Below, piece after piece: positions 22,649 through 33,839 of a stretch of DNA of 64,000 nt. Location of the stretch: positions 1 through 64,000 of the forward strand of contig VCJN01002586.1 of NCBI GenBank assembly GCA_006384855.1. The letters run 5' to 3'. The notes under the pieces are model-generated. The model searched no databases. It was not told the DNA's origin and saw only the letters and a list, made by a program, of their open reading frames with translations. This DNA comes from Tetraselmis striata. Lineage: Eukaryota > Chlorophyta > Chlorodendrophyceae > Chlorodendrales > Chlorodendraceae. Numbering within the stretch: the first letter of the stretch is position 1; every line of letters starts with the position of its first letter. Position numbers and translations under genes: made by a program.

Positions 22649-22815
22649 AAACAGTGTCGAACGCGTTTCGCCGCCTGCACAGTGCCGACGTCCACACCCC
22701 TGTGCACTCACATCCACAACAACACCGGATAGGACAATTTCTGTGGGGGGTCTTTTAGCAGGGCGGTCCGCGAGTCCGCTGCGTAGGTCCAGCGCACTCT
22801 GGCACTGTTGCTGCA
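22563..22815. repeat. C runs plus duplicated LINE segment
   Basis: Long C runs at about 22563-22584 and 22615-22645 are followed by 22660-22815. That part repeats 21670-21830 of the LINE: CACTCACATCCACAACAACA, GGTCCGCGAGTCCGCTGCGT and TCTG-CACTGTTG segments are in the same order. It is thus a second, partial copy of internal LINE sequence placed just upstream of the secreted-protein gene. Confidence 0.7.
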
Positions 22816-22916
22816 CGGTTCGAAACAGGGCGCCGTTTGGGACTGCGGCGAACAGTCGCAGCTATTTGTAGCGGACCTCTGCAGCAGATCAACGCCAGCC
22901 GGTCCTACGCAGCACC

Positions 22917-23923
22917 ATGGCGGTCGTCAATCACGCTGGATTTACACGCGTGGCGGCTGTTTCCCTCCTGGCGCTGATAGCGGTGCTACAGGGGGCGCAG
23001 GCTCGCGCGTTCGCGCCGCTGGTTATTGTAGACTGCCTGAAAGCGCAGTGGCCTGCCGATCCGAAATGCCCCTTCCGCTGCCCGGACAACTCCTGCGTGA
23101 AGCAGTCATCCACGTGCGTCAAGAGCATTGATGACTGCGAATGCGAGCGGTGGTTTAAAAAGTGAGATCGCACCCCCAGCAACACTTGGACTTTGCCGAA
23201 CTGCACGATTACCTCGACATTATCGCAATACTTGTGCCCGTGTGCGCGCCCAAGGGTATCTAACATGATCTTTCGACACACTTTCGCAGGACAAGCTGGG
23301 GGACGTGCGAGCGCGATTTCGCGCGCCAGTGCCTCACGAAGCTGCCTGGCCGCACCTCCGATCGTGACGGCTGTGACTATGTATGCCCGCCAAACTCGTG
23401 CATGCGGGAGGGCGTCACCTGCCTGCAACGCTTCGAGCAGTGCGAGTGCGAACCAGGTATGCCACGACACCACAACCGCTAGCACGGCAGCTCGAACGGC
23501 AATTTCTCTCTGTGAGCTTACACTCTAACGCATCCTCTGTACATTCTAACTTCTCCTTTCTCCAGGGTTCAAGCCCACACCGTACACAAACCGCTGTGTT
23601 CCCAAAACCTTTGAGAAGAACACCTGCCGCCGGCAGCAGCGCGAGCCCAAGCCTGGCTGCGGCTTTGTCTGCCCCGAATACTCGTGCATTAATCCCGGAA
23701 CCCGCTGCGTCAACGGCATCCGTGACTGCAAGTGCGTTCCTTAGCCTGCACATCTCCTTGGTGTGATATATGCCTGCCTGTCCCATGAATATGATACATC
23801 AGGCGGGAGGTGAAATGAGGTGGCACTGACGGATTGCGCCACCTTTGCAGGTGCATCGATGGGTATATTATGACTCGCCTGGGAATTTGCCAGCAGTGGG
23901 GTGAGCCTACAGAAGGGATCTAG
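22917..23923 (+). CDS. Small secreted cysteine-rich repeat protein
   Basis: Four exons (22917-23161, 23290-23456, 23566-23731, 23851-23923) join with closing phases at GT-AG introns and give 216 residues. Residues 1-30 (MAVVNHAGFTRVAAVSLLAL and on to QARA) are a secretion signal. Three modules follow with a shared pattern: C, then C-x-x-x-CP-x-x-SC, a C after five to seven residues, then D/E-C-x-C-x-x-x-aromatic. Module cores are CPFRCPDNSC, CDYVCPPNSC and CGFVCPEYSC; module ends are DDCECERWF, EQCECEPGF and RDCKCIDGY. Exon junctions fall at the same place after each module, so the gene grew by module and exon duplication. The even, closely spaced cysteines imply disulfide bonds and an extracellular or wall location. 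It resembles TIL/EGF-like knots but I cannot name the family. TGTAA at about 24110 may be its poly(A) signal. Confidence 0.8.
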
Positions 23924-24643
23924 AGCTCTCAAGCACCACCGTGTCCCTTAGGTCTCATGCACCACCTTGTCACTGCACAGCTCCCCCCCCCCCCCCCCCT
24001 CCCCTCCTCTGGCATACGAAGGGAACCTAAATCGTTCTACCCAAAGTCCATCTGGAAAGACCGAGGTAGACTCCCTCATTGGCATGCTTTCGGCTGGCAT
24101 GCATTGCCCTGTAAACAAAACAAAATATTCAATACATGCTTTGCCTACAGCAGTAAGAAATCCTCCGCAGTAATACAGCTGATGCCGTACGAGAGTGAAG
24201 GGATATTTCCTGGCTTTTTCCGCTACAAGGCTGCAGTTGAGGCATCTCACTACACGGAAAATACACACATGAATGCTTTTGGCACGTATGTAGATCATTT
24301 ATGTTGAAGGAGCAGATAGGGGCGGCTGCATTCTGCAACACGTCTACCTCTTCCATACGCCCCTTAAAAAAACCAGGACACCAACACGGCCACCCTCTGT
24401 TGGTTGTTCATTGGCTGGGAAGGATAACAGTTTAATTTTGCACTTCTGACAAGCAGTGCCTATCGTTTCTCAGAATCAATCCCTTATTGACGAAAGGACT
24501 CTTCCCTCCCCATTCCATATTCAGCCCGTCGCAAAGTGCAAAGCAAAGCTTTGACTGCTCGTCAAACGCCCACCCTCAACACTGCTACAGGTTTACAGAT
24601 TGTTTTAATCAAAGCTTTGTTCATGGAAAGCCGGGAGCATCTC
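23924..24643. other. Intergenic, no gene seen
   Basis: Contains a C run at about 23983-23999. It holds the 3' ends of two convergent genes. TTACA at 24593-24597 (TGTAA on the minus strand), 47 bases past the stop of the RAF2-like gene, fits a chlorophyte poly(A) signal. Confidence 0.5.
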
Positions 24644-26172
24644 TCAAGCCCAGAAGCGCTGCTTCTTGGGCGGGGACAAGTCCGACCTATCAATCTCATT
24701 CAGCTTTGCAGCCACAATGTAATCGTTCTCCGTGAGGCCTCCTGCAGGCATTACGCACAGTGTAATAGTTAGCCCACCACAACAGTCTTGGTCTCACCAT
24801 GACACCTGTCATGCTGTGCCCCCACACGCTTCATGCTATAACAGAATTTACCTGCACTTGGTGTGCTCAGTGCCACAATGACAGTGTTGTTGGCAAGCGT
24901 GACGTCTAAGGGGGCATGCCCTGCAAAGCGGCACGATGACAGTGCATGCGTCAGCTACCGTGGCCATGGACTACACTGCGGCCCCTCGAGACTCCCAGCC
25001 ACGGGCCTCGCAGGGTGTAGCTAGGAAAAGCGCAGTGCAGAGTGACAAGGTTCCTGTGTGCAGATGGAGATCCTGGCTGCTGGCATGCCTTCCTAGCAGC
25101 CTCGCGGCTGCATGCCACCCACCATGCATCTGGCATTGCAGGACGATGAACCACGGTCGTGATTTGGTGCTGGCATACATACCCTGCTCGTCAAAAACAG
25201 CCTGCAGGCGGGCTTTCAGCTCCTCGCCTGCCTCTTCGCTCTTCACCTTGAAGTCTGTCTCAATCTTGGTCTTCTCAATCAGCCGCCATCCAGGAACCTG
25301 GGGCGGCACAGTGCAGGCTCAAATCAGCGTCAAGAGGTCCAACATGCTGATGCACAAATCTGGCACGCTCCCTACCTGTGCCCACCCGCTCCTCCCATGG
25401 GCATGCAAGTGTCCAACAATTACCCGCAGGGCAGCAGTGTGTTGAGCGTACCTGATTCCGCAGCCTCTCTGCATCATGGTCAGAGAGCAGGACAGCCTGG
25501 TCGCTTGGGACACAGGCCCTGGACCGCAGACCGACGATGGAGGCGATGGCATCTGGGGGCCTGGCATGCAAGGACATCCAGAGTCAGTGGCGGAGGCAGA
25601 TGCTATTCACTGAGGGGGAAGCATGGCAGGGAATCAGGCCAGTGGGGAAAATACTTGACGATGTGCTCGGTGTCCCAGTTGAACCAAACCTTGTTTGAGA
25701 AGTCGGTCTCAACCTCACCACGCGTCACTTCACGGGCGCCCACATTCTGCGAATCCAGGTCCTCTCATTGGTAAGCCACGACAAGGCCAAGTCCAGAATA
25801 AGATCTAAAATGCCTGCCATCACCCTCCTCACCCCACCCCTGCCCCTTCTATGCAGGACAATGTGTCGCGCATTGATCTGCTTGGCCAAGCGAAAGCGCG
25901 CCCTATGGTGTGGCGAAGCTGAAAGTCATGGGTTCAGCCAGTCCCACCTCGCCAAAGAGCGTCTTCTCCAGGCCACCGCTCCAGCCGCTGGGCTCCAATT
26001 TACCGGGCGAGCCCTTCTCGCCCTCGCCCGAACGGATCGTCAGTGTCCGCGTCGGCAGTGTCCGCACGCCAACGCGAGCGCCGGCTGAGAGGGCACCGCG
26101 GCTTGTCCCCGCCTGCCGACAGCGCAGGCAGCAGCCGTCAGCGCGGCTCAGGGAGCGAGGCGGCGGCGGCAT
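24644..26172 (-). CDS. RAF2: RAF2-like Rubisco accumulation factor (PCD-like fold)
   Basis: Six exons (25948-26172, 25655-25746, 25452-25560, 25183-25297, 24852-24920, 24644-24741) close in phase and give 235 residues. The first about 70 residues are Arg/Ser/Ala-rich, a likely chloroplast transit peptide. Then come NVGAREVTRGEVETDFSNKV and DTEHIVKPPDA, the lead-in typical of plant RAF2. VPGWRLIEKTKIETDF follows, and the C-terminus is GGLTENDYIVAAKLNEID. This is the pterin-4a-carbinolamine dehydratase fold. The catalytic HHP is replaced by HAP and the later Thr-His by Thr-Pro, so dehydratase activity is unlikely; plant RAF2 also departs from the catalytic set. RAF2 helps assemble Rubisco in the stroma. 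The start at 26172 follows from the transit-like sequence; the frame stays open to 26355, so a longer N-terminus is possible. True dehydratase is the less likely alternative. Confidence 0.75.
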
Positions 26173-26754
26173 ATTCGGGTCGCCACGAAGCCCACTCGTA
26201 TGGCAAGGTAATGCACGCAGGGATAAGACGCCCCAACTAGTCAGACCCCTGGACAACACCTTGGGGGACAGCCTTGCTAGAGGGGTGGGGTGGGGGTGCA
26301 AGAGGTGGAAGCGGAGCCGGCATGGGCATGCAGCTGGTTGGGCAAGGTACGGCATGTGCGTACTGGCAGCCGAATCTTCGCCTGTAGAAGTAGTGCCATA
26401 ATGTGGAGGGAATGCGTCTCAGCTGTTGGAGAGTATGGGAGTGCTGTCAGCTGTCGGAGCTGTTGTTGGAGGACGCCGCTGTCGTCGTTGCTGTCGGTTT
26501 GGCTGTTGCAGCGGTACTGATGCATACCGCCGTTGCGCGAGTTCGAGGGACGACGACGGCGGCGGCGGATAATACGCCGGCGTGGCGCGCGCCGACATAC
26601 CGTACGAGAATCAGTTTCAAAGGGAGTGACTATGTGGTTTGCCGAAAAGGCGCATTGGCTTTGTATAGGGCAGTGTTGTATAGGGCAGCCCTGTCGGCAG
26701 CCCGCAAGAACAAAAAAGACAAAGTGAGAGGGGGGGGGGGGGGGGGGGGGGGAC
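26173..26754. other. Gene-poor gap with G run
   Basis: A plus-strand frame at 26403-26792 is open but runs into a G run (26731-26752) and reads as low-complexity Ala/Val/Arg. I treat it as non-coding. The gap holds the upstream side of the RAF2-like gene. Confidence 0.4.
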
Positions 26755-27065
26755 GCGGCCCGCCACATGGTAGGCGGGGCGCGAAGGTGTAAGATGGGGA
26801 CAGCAGATAGCCTGCTAGTTTTTACAAGAATTCTACCTCGAGTGAGGTCGACTCCAAGCGTGGTGTTGGGAGTCGACTGTGCTCGTTTATACGGTAGTTT
26901 CTTCTAAGGCACATTCGGGTCATGTCGAAGCATACGCGGACCACTGTACTTTTAGTACGATCTACAGTTGCGAGCATCGCATGCGTGCCACATTTGCGGT
27001 AGTCCGTACTCAGGTGAGAGCGCGCAGCGTTCGCCATGCGGAAAGGAAACCCCAACTACTGCAAG
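26755..27065. repeat. Direct terminal repeat, left
   Basis: Shares with 29749-30069, in order: CGGCCCGCCACATGG, GGCGGGGCGCGAAG, AAGAATTCTACCT, GCGAGCATCGCATGCGTGCC and CGCCATGCGGAAAGGAAACC. Confidence 0.8.
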
Positions 27066-29748
27066 TATACCTTTCAATAAAGGGAGAGGGTTGTGTGATT
27101 TGCCGAACTGTCTAAATCTTGGGGCACGACACAAGAGGGCGCCGGCCGGCTCGAGGGGCAGACGAGGGACGGTAAAAAACCCGGGGCCGGGCACCGGGCC
27201 CGAAGGGGGAGCCGGGAGGCGACCACTGGCCACTCGGGAGGACCGACGCCAGTGCGCACGCCAAGGCGGCCTAGCGCAAAGAGACCCGGGGAGGGCGGGA
27301 AGACAACCACCTCGGATGCCATTTCCGAGAGGCGCTGGTGCCACCCGCGGTCGGGTCAGTAGGGCACGATGACAACGGTGACCGCCGCGCCGGAGGTGTG
27401 GAGTTTGATGACGAGGTCGTCAATGAGGCTCCAAGGCGGGGTGTTGCACTACTTGTGCTCACGACGAAATGCGCTATCGGAGAGGCGCAGGCTGCTGTCG
27501 GTAGCCTCGCTGCAAGGGTCACGCCAGCGGGAATTTTAGCGCGGGAGCCTCGCGTTCTCCGTGGTAGCGAAGCGGTCGATGGTGTGACGCCCCATATGAT
27601 GTCGAGGTGGTTGGAGTGGCGTAGGCTGAACGCCCAGTCGTCGTAGTCAATTTCGCGGATGAGGCAGCCAGCCCATATGTTCGCCGTGGTCTTGATGTAG
27701 CGCACACGGATGGAGATGTCGTTGGAGTCAAGGATGAACCACAGTTTTCGCAGCTCCGCCATGAGCACATGGGAGCGGGAGGTGAGGTTGGCGAGGACGT
27801 GGACCACCCCCATGTTGTCCTCGTGGAGCAGCTCCCGTCGACGTCGCAGCTCCGAGTCGGAGGAATGTAAGCACGGCGTACCGGACAGCCTTCAGCTCCT
27901 TGTAGGTGATGTGCAGCTCGCGGTCGTGGTCGCACCAGGACCTGCGCGCCTCGGTGGTCTCGTTGAGGACGGCGCCCCATCCGTAGCCGGAGCTGTCGAC
28001 ATGCATGTAGGCCGTCTCCACGGGTTTGTAGATGGAGCGGCCGTTGCTGTGGTTGGGGACCACCATCCACCACTCGAGGTTGCGTAGGAGCTGCTCGTGT
28101 GTCATCTTGACGCGCCCGCTCCACGAGTCCTTCGTGCGGAGCACGTCGTGCGGCTCACGCATGGTAGAACCGATCGAGCCGGCTTGATGGCGAGAAATAG
28201 GAATGTCTTGCCATGAACGTGAGGTCTCGCACATGCAACCATCGCTTGTCTCGCTTAGCCCGGCGAATGAGGCCGAGGGTTGTAGCATCGAGTGAATCAA
28301 GTTTTCGAGGGGGGCTCGAATTGTACCGCTCCGTGAGTCGATCTCCGAGGTGCTCCAGCCGTTGTTAGTACCGGCTCCCATTGGCCCTTGTCGGGCTGTC
28401 GGCTGAGACCCAGCCGTTCGAGCAGGGAGATGAGGCGGTCGCGCACGGCGTAGGCTTGCGCTTGGCCGGACGCAAAGAAACAGTAAGTCGGCCATGTAGG
28501 GGAGAATGCGGTAGCCATGGGAGTAGCTGCGCAGCGCTTGACGTCGCCCAATGCTCAGCTTGGCGCGACGCACTCCTTGGGAGAGAACCGCGAAGTCAGG
28601 GGGTCGCAGATAGAGATTGAACGCCGCAGTGAGAGAGCATAAGTAATTAAGTAGTAGTAGGGGCTCGTGCTCCACCCCATGGGGAGCCCCGCCAACTGGT
28701 AGAGCTTGCCTCGGTAGTTGACGGTAAAATTATGTCGGTCTTCGGGAGCGATGCCGACGGCGTAGAAGCAGCCTTGTAGGTCCATGGAGAGCATGTACGT
28801 AGTCACCTGGCCGAGCCACGTGACGCAGTCGCATGAGGATCTCGAAACTTAGGTCTCGCTCCTCGCAATACCGGTTGAGGGGTTGGAGTTGATGATGAGC
28901 CGCCATTTATTGACGCCCGCTTCCGTACGAGAAACAACCGAGAAACACACCGCGAGCAGTGGCCTTCCTCGCACGCCCCACTGGCCAGAAAGCGAGCCAT
29001 CTCGCCGTCCATGAAGCGTAGTTGGTTGGGAATCGCGCCATCCATCAAGACCCCTTGGTGGAAAGGGGCGGGCGGCCCGCTCTTGAACGGGATGCGGACG
29101 TCGTTGCGGGTCATGCCGACGACGACCCTGTGGCCGGCGCCGACGTCCGCCCAAGCCCGTCAATTGCGTCGCACCCGGTAACGCATGTAATCCGACTCAG
29201 GGGTGCACGAGTCGGCACGCGAGCCGGAGTCCACATGGCTACGCGCGTGGCGCGCAAGGGTTCGTCCTCGCTCGGGAGCGACATCGGCCGCCCTAGGCCG
29301 TGTGCTCGTCGCGCGTCGAGGCAAGAGTAACCGACAAGAGGTAGGGACGAGCAGCTCGTTCGGTGACGGTAGTCGAGTCGGCCATCGGCCGGACACTAAA
29401 TCAATCGCCGCCAGTCCCGAGGTAGGGGCGTTTGAATCGGCAAGCTAGGCCGAGGCGCCGAGGGGTCGGCGCCAAGATGAAGCGTGAAATTGTGAGGACA
29501 CGCAAATGGGGTCACCAATGCCACAAACCCGCGCAGCATGCGCGGTTGGAATAGGGGCTTGTTGAGAAGAGGGGCTCGCGTTTCGAAGGTGCGATTCTAA
29601 GCCGTCAGCTTTCAGCAGACCGGCGGAAGTCGGCTAGTCGCACCCAAGGAGACGGTACCGGCGGTCGAAGGACGGCGGGTCTTCACACGCGATTCGGGCG
29701 TGCGGGAAAGCCAAAGCATCTTGCACGGGACGAACCCGCGAGCATCGA

Positions 29749-30069
29749 CACGGCCCGCCACATGGTATAGGCGGGGCGCGAAGATGGCATATGGGGACAA
29801 CGGATGAACAAATAGTCCGCTAGTTTTTATATAAGAATTCTACCTGCTCGAGTGGGGTCGACTCGCAGCGTGGTGCTGGATTTGCCCGTGCTCGTATGCT
29901 ATACGGCAGTTTCTTCAAAGGCGGATTTCGGGTGTTGAAGTAAACGCGGACTACCGTGCTTTTGGTACGATGTACAGCTGCGAGCATCGCATGCGTGCCA
30001 CATTTGGTAGCGCGTACGCAGGCGAACGCGTGCAGCGGTCGCCATGCGGAAAGGAAACCCCAACTACCC
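29749..30069. repeat. Direct terminal repeat, right
   Basis: Colinear with 26755-27065 in the same orientation. It ends near CCCCAACTAC, about 0.65 kb before the first visible exon of the PPR-SMR gene. Confidence 0.8.
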
Positions 30070-30721
30070 TGTACCTGTGCTGGTGCAGTAGTAAACATTC
30101 CTAGGAGGCGCCCGATCCTGCTGGCGGTTGATTCCTGCCAGTGATATCGCCTTCTGCTGCTAGCTCATGTAATTATTCCTGCCAGTGATACTCAATTCAT
30201 ATCTATTTATCTGTCAAGGGTCGATCTGATGGCATAGTACGCTGCCTACGGCAGCTCAGTCGACTGATTCGAAGGACGGCACCTGAGTCGCTTCGGCAAG
30301 CTGGGTGAGGGACGCGCTCGTGGAATGCGGACTTCAGTGCCGCGTCGCGGGGTGCTGTGTATTCTTTCGAGACTCGGCTTTCCGGGACGCCCAAAAGCGC
30401 GGCCTACCCTGACGGCGGAAGGCCCCAACCTCGTGAGCTATGTAGAGCAGGGACCAGCGCCATGCAGGAAAGTCACCACGCGTGCCAGCTCAACGTAAGA
30501 CTTCCTTGACACATCGATTTCGGGCAGCACCTTTCCCACTCAGCATGCCTGGAATGTACTGACTCGCCCAAGCCGTGCAGGCAGCATAAAGGAGCAAGGC
30601 GGCAGAAGGAGGCCTCGCCCACTCAAATAGCAGCAGCATTCCAGGTCTCAAGCGGACGGATTGCAGGGTGCTATGGCGGGCGTTGTTGCGAAGTCTAACA
30701 GACATCGCATGCCTGCCTCAG
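30070..30721. other. Upstream region of the PPR-SMR gene
   Basis: CCTGCCAGTGATA occurs twice (about 30136-30148 and 30180-30192). An ATG at 30673 opens a frame reading MAGVVAKSNRHRMPASESC, which resembles an organelle-targeting start, but its phase does not match the next exon. The 5' exon of the gene is therefore unresolved. Confidence 0.4.
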
Positions 30722-32994
30722 AAAGCTGTCCGCCGTTTGGATGGAGAGCAAGCAGAGTCGCGGATGCGGGAGTATTTGCGGGCAGGAGGGGAACCGCGGT
30801 CAGTTCCACTAGAGATGTCCCAGTCACTGCTAGTGTGTTGGAGAGTGTACTTGCATTGGGCGCTCCCGCTTATTTTAGTGATGAGGTGCTGCGCCCTTCA
30901 CATGCAGGCTGTGGATGTACAATGTCCTCATCACGCTGTGGGCACGCCGGAGCAAGTTAGACAAGGCACTACAAGCCTCGGAACGCGTGTCCAAAGCTGG
31001 TCAGCTCCTCGGCCGAACTGCTTTCACCTGACTTGGGTTCATGGCCATTAGCACTGTATGGACACAATCTTCTTGATGATTCACAGGTTTGGAATGGGAC
31101 ATATACACCTACGGCGCCCTGATAGACGCATACAAAAAGGCGCAAATGCCTCCGTACCTGCTTGACAGGTAGGCACACCAATGATACGGATCCCGCCTGC
31201 TGCAGTGAACTGCGGCATGCTGGGCCGCCGCTTGAGTGAGGCTGGGGCTGTGCGTTTGGATAGCAGGAAACACGCTCTGAGCGCTCGCGCAGCTCTGGAT
31301 AGAATGCTGGCCGAAGGGATAGCGCCCAATCACGTGATATATCATTCCATCATGGACTGCTACGCAAAGGCTGCAATGGTGGACGAAGCTTTCCAGACCC
31401 TCCAGGTATGCAAAGGGCAATGCAGCTGTGCTGTGGTAGGCGGTAGCACGCATCAACTACAATGCACGGGCGCATGCCTTGTAGCCTGATTGCCATACAT
31501 TGTAAGTTGCACTGCCCGGGTTCCTGTAGGAGATGGAACGCCATGGACTGAAGCCCACAACAGCCAGTTACAACATAATCATCAATGCCTGCAGTAAAGC
31601 CGGACAGCCCTATCGCGCCCAACATATCGTGGAGCGGACAATGCCAGCGTGCAACATCCAAGTAAGAGCTAAAAGACATCCTGGGTGCAACATGCCCTGC
31701 TGCCGCTCGCTAGTTTGAGTGCAGAGCTGTGTATCTCTGCGGCGTGCCACCACTGAATATTGGCAATGCTCTCCAGGCGGACACTGTTTCGTGGAATGGT
31801 GTATTGGGTGCGTTCGCTCAGGCTGGCCTGATTGACAATGCCTATCACACATGGGTGAAAATGAACGAAAAGGGGCTGCAGCCAACGAGGTGTGTTTGCG
31901 CCCGCCGGCCAGATGGGCAGCAGAGACACATGTCTGTTCCTTCATTGCACATAACAAGACTTTGGTTGAGGTGATTGCCTCGCGACGCTTGTGATTGGAC
32001 AGTTTTGACGTCATCCCTCTGATTTAGGGTGACCGTCTTTCATCTGCATCAAGCTCTCTCTGGAAGCCCCGGATTGCTGGAAGAGCTGCTCCGAGAGGCT
32101 CACGACAAGTCGCGCCGTCCATCTCTTACCAGCGGCGCTCAAGTGCCCGGGAGCAACCCGCTGTCAGGTCAGTGCTGCTTGCCATCAGAGGCAGCATTTG
32201 CAGGCATGTCAGTTGATTTCACAAGAGGAGGCTGGGTGAGCGCGATACCGGGAGTTGCGTGTCGCTGATGCGTGTGACTGTGCCCCTGCTTCACGTAGAG
32301 CTCTCCCGTGTGTATCAACCAGTGGATCTACTGCAGCTGGATCTCCATCGACTATCCAAGCCAGCAGCGCAGTCAGAGCTCCTCTGGCATGTGAACCTCC
32401 TTGCCTCAGCCCTGGACAGCGGAAGCCTGGGCCTGGTGCGTCTGCTAGTTGCCGCTGTGCATGTGCTCTGCTTCGCATGAGCTGCCTACCTGCTGACTGA
32501 CGGATGGCAAACGTAATTGCGCACCATGGCAGAGTGGCGATGGCAAAGGTTGCATCGAGCAGGAGTTGACAATCATAACTGTGCGTGTTTTGCTCGCCTT
32601 CCTGATGCGTTTGTTCGCACTGAAAAGCCTCACTCATAACAGGCACAATGCAGGGGGTTGCCATGCATTGTTACGTGTGCGCTGAAGTGGTGGGCTGTGT
32701 TGCCAGGGGCGCGGGAGGCACAGCCAGGTGAGGGGGCACGGAGTACTGCAGGGCGCAGTCTCTTTGATCCTCCGGAAGCTAGGCGTTGAGTTCTGGAGGG
32801 ATCCGAGCAACAGCGGGCGGCTGAAGGTTCCCCTGACGGAGATACACAAGTTGAAGCGGCGGCGGAGGCGGGACAGCGAGCGGGCGAGCATGGTGCAGAG
32901 CTTGGCGCTGCGGGGCATGATCATGGTGTGTGGGACGTACGGCATCATTTCCGCCATCTCTTTCCTCAAAGAGTACGCTCAGTACACACGCTAG
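30722..32994 (+). CDS. PPR-SMR protein, probably organellar (5' end not resolved)
   Basis: Nine exons close in phase: 30722-30798, 30908-30999, 31087-31168, 31267-31405, 31530-31661, 31777-31889, 32028-32167, 32299-32435, 32707-32994 (399 codons plus stop). Five to six pentatricopeptide repeats are visible, with cores YNVLITLWARRSKLDKAL, YGALIDAYKKAQ, YHSIMDCYAKAAMVDEAF, YNIIINACSKAGQPYRA and WNGVLGAFAQAGLIDNAY. An SMR-like domain follows: LQLDLHRLSKPAAQSELL, then GRGRHSQVRGHGVLQGAV and LGVEFW with a SGR loop, ending in a basic tail. PPR repeats bind RNA base by base. PPR-SMR proteins of plants and algae (GUN1, pTAC2 and SVR7 kin) act in plastid or mitochondrial gene expression. LDLH and GRGRHS are present, but the usual TG before GRGRH is missing at the splice junction between exons 8 and 9, so that boundary may hide a short exon. 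Splitting of repeats across introns is normal here. Confidence 0.8.
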
Positions 32995-33839
32995 CGGTGC
33001 ATGAAAAAGTAGGCATTTTTTTCTAGTCAAGGTTTTAATGAGGAACCACCAAGTTTTGAAATAAAACAAGTGAGAAAATCACTCATCTCGCGTCTCATCA
33101 TACTGCTATGGCTATGAGACAGATGCGCCCACAGCGCGTCGAAACAATTGAGGTTCATTTCGTCCGAAGTTCGACTGAAGCTACTCGGCCCATGGTCAGC
33201 CTCAAGTAGGGTTTGAAAGTGTTTGAATTAGGGATTTTATTAGTCGAGCCTAAAAATCGCAAATATCCCAAGGTCACTTTGAGGCCCTTCAGGGTGTAGG
33301 CACAAGGTGTGTGTGTGGTGGCCTTTGCCGCTGCAACAGTGTCCTAAGCAAGCAACCCAAACAGGAGGCAAATTATGTAACCCCGCAATGTATGTGAAGT
33401 TAGGGCTGTCGCCATTTACATAGGAGCTCATAGGGAGGGATGTGATCCCTGTGCGAGCGACCCAGTCGACATTGGCAGCCGCAATGCACCCTTGCATGAC
33501 CCTGATGAAAAGTTCTGCACTTCAAACAAAACCCTTTTGCCGCGCAGAGGTTGCCCGTAGGTTGAGGATATATTGGATCTCGGGCTGTGAATAGCGATAA
33601 ATGTCCAGACACCGCGTGAGCTTCGACGGAGTCGAGCGTTGTCGGCTTGGTCGAGGAACGCATTCAATTATCGATCTCTCCGAGACCGACGCCGCCTCCG
33701 CCTCATTATCCCGCTCCATCGCGCGGGAGTATGTGTCGCAATATACACGACTAGCTAGATCTGCATAGTTGCGACGCCCGCATCCCTCTCGCAACGCCGT
33801 GCGGTGGGACTATTTGACCCATAGGTGCTGATAAAGTGG
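32995..33839. other. 3' flank of the PPR-SMR gene, no further gene seen
   Basis: Only short frames on both strands. TGTAA at about 33376 is a possible poly(A) signal, about 380 bases past the stop. Confidence 0.4.

Larger units (their letters stand above)
26755..30069 (-). mobile_element. Old retroelement with direct terminal repeats, RT and RNase H
   Basis: Direct repeats of about 0.31 kb bound the unit. Between them the minus strand carries reverse transcriptase motifs (SMDLQGCFYAVGIAPEDRHN and LPMGWSTSPYYY, about 28670-28800) preceded by a template-grip region near 28900-29110. RNase H-like motifs follow (HVDSSGYGWGAVLNE and ELHITYKELKAVRYAVLTF, about 27880-28010). RT then RNase H in this form resembles DIRS/PAT-type elements, or less likely a Ty3-type LTR element. 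No integrase, recombinase or gag was recognised. The element is broken, with numerous breaks. By eye the two end repeats differ at roughly one position in six, so the insertion is old. Confidence 0.7.

Noticed and set aside
26403-26792. 129-codon plus-strand frame
   Set aside because: Low-complexity, runs into a 22-base G run, and has no recognisable protein features.
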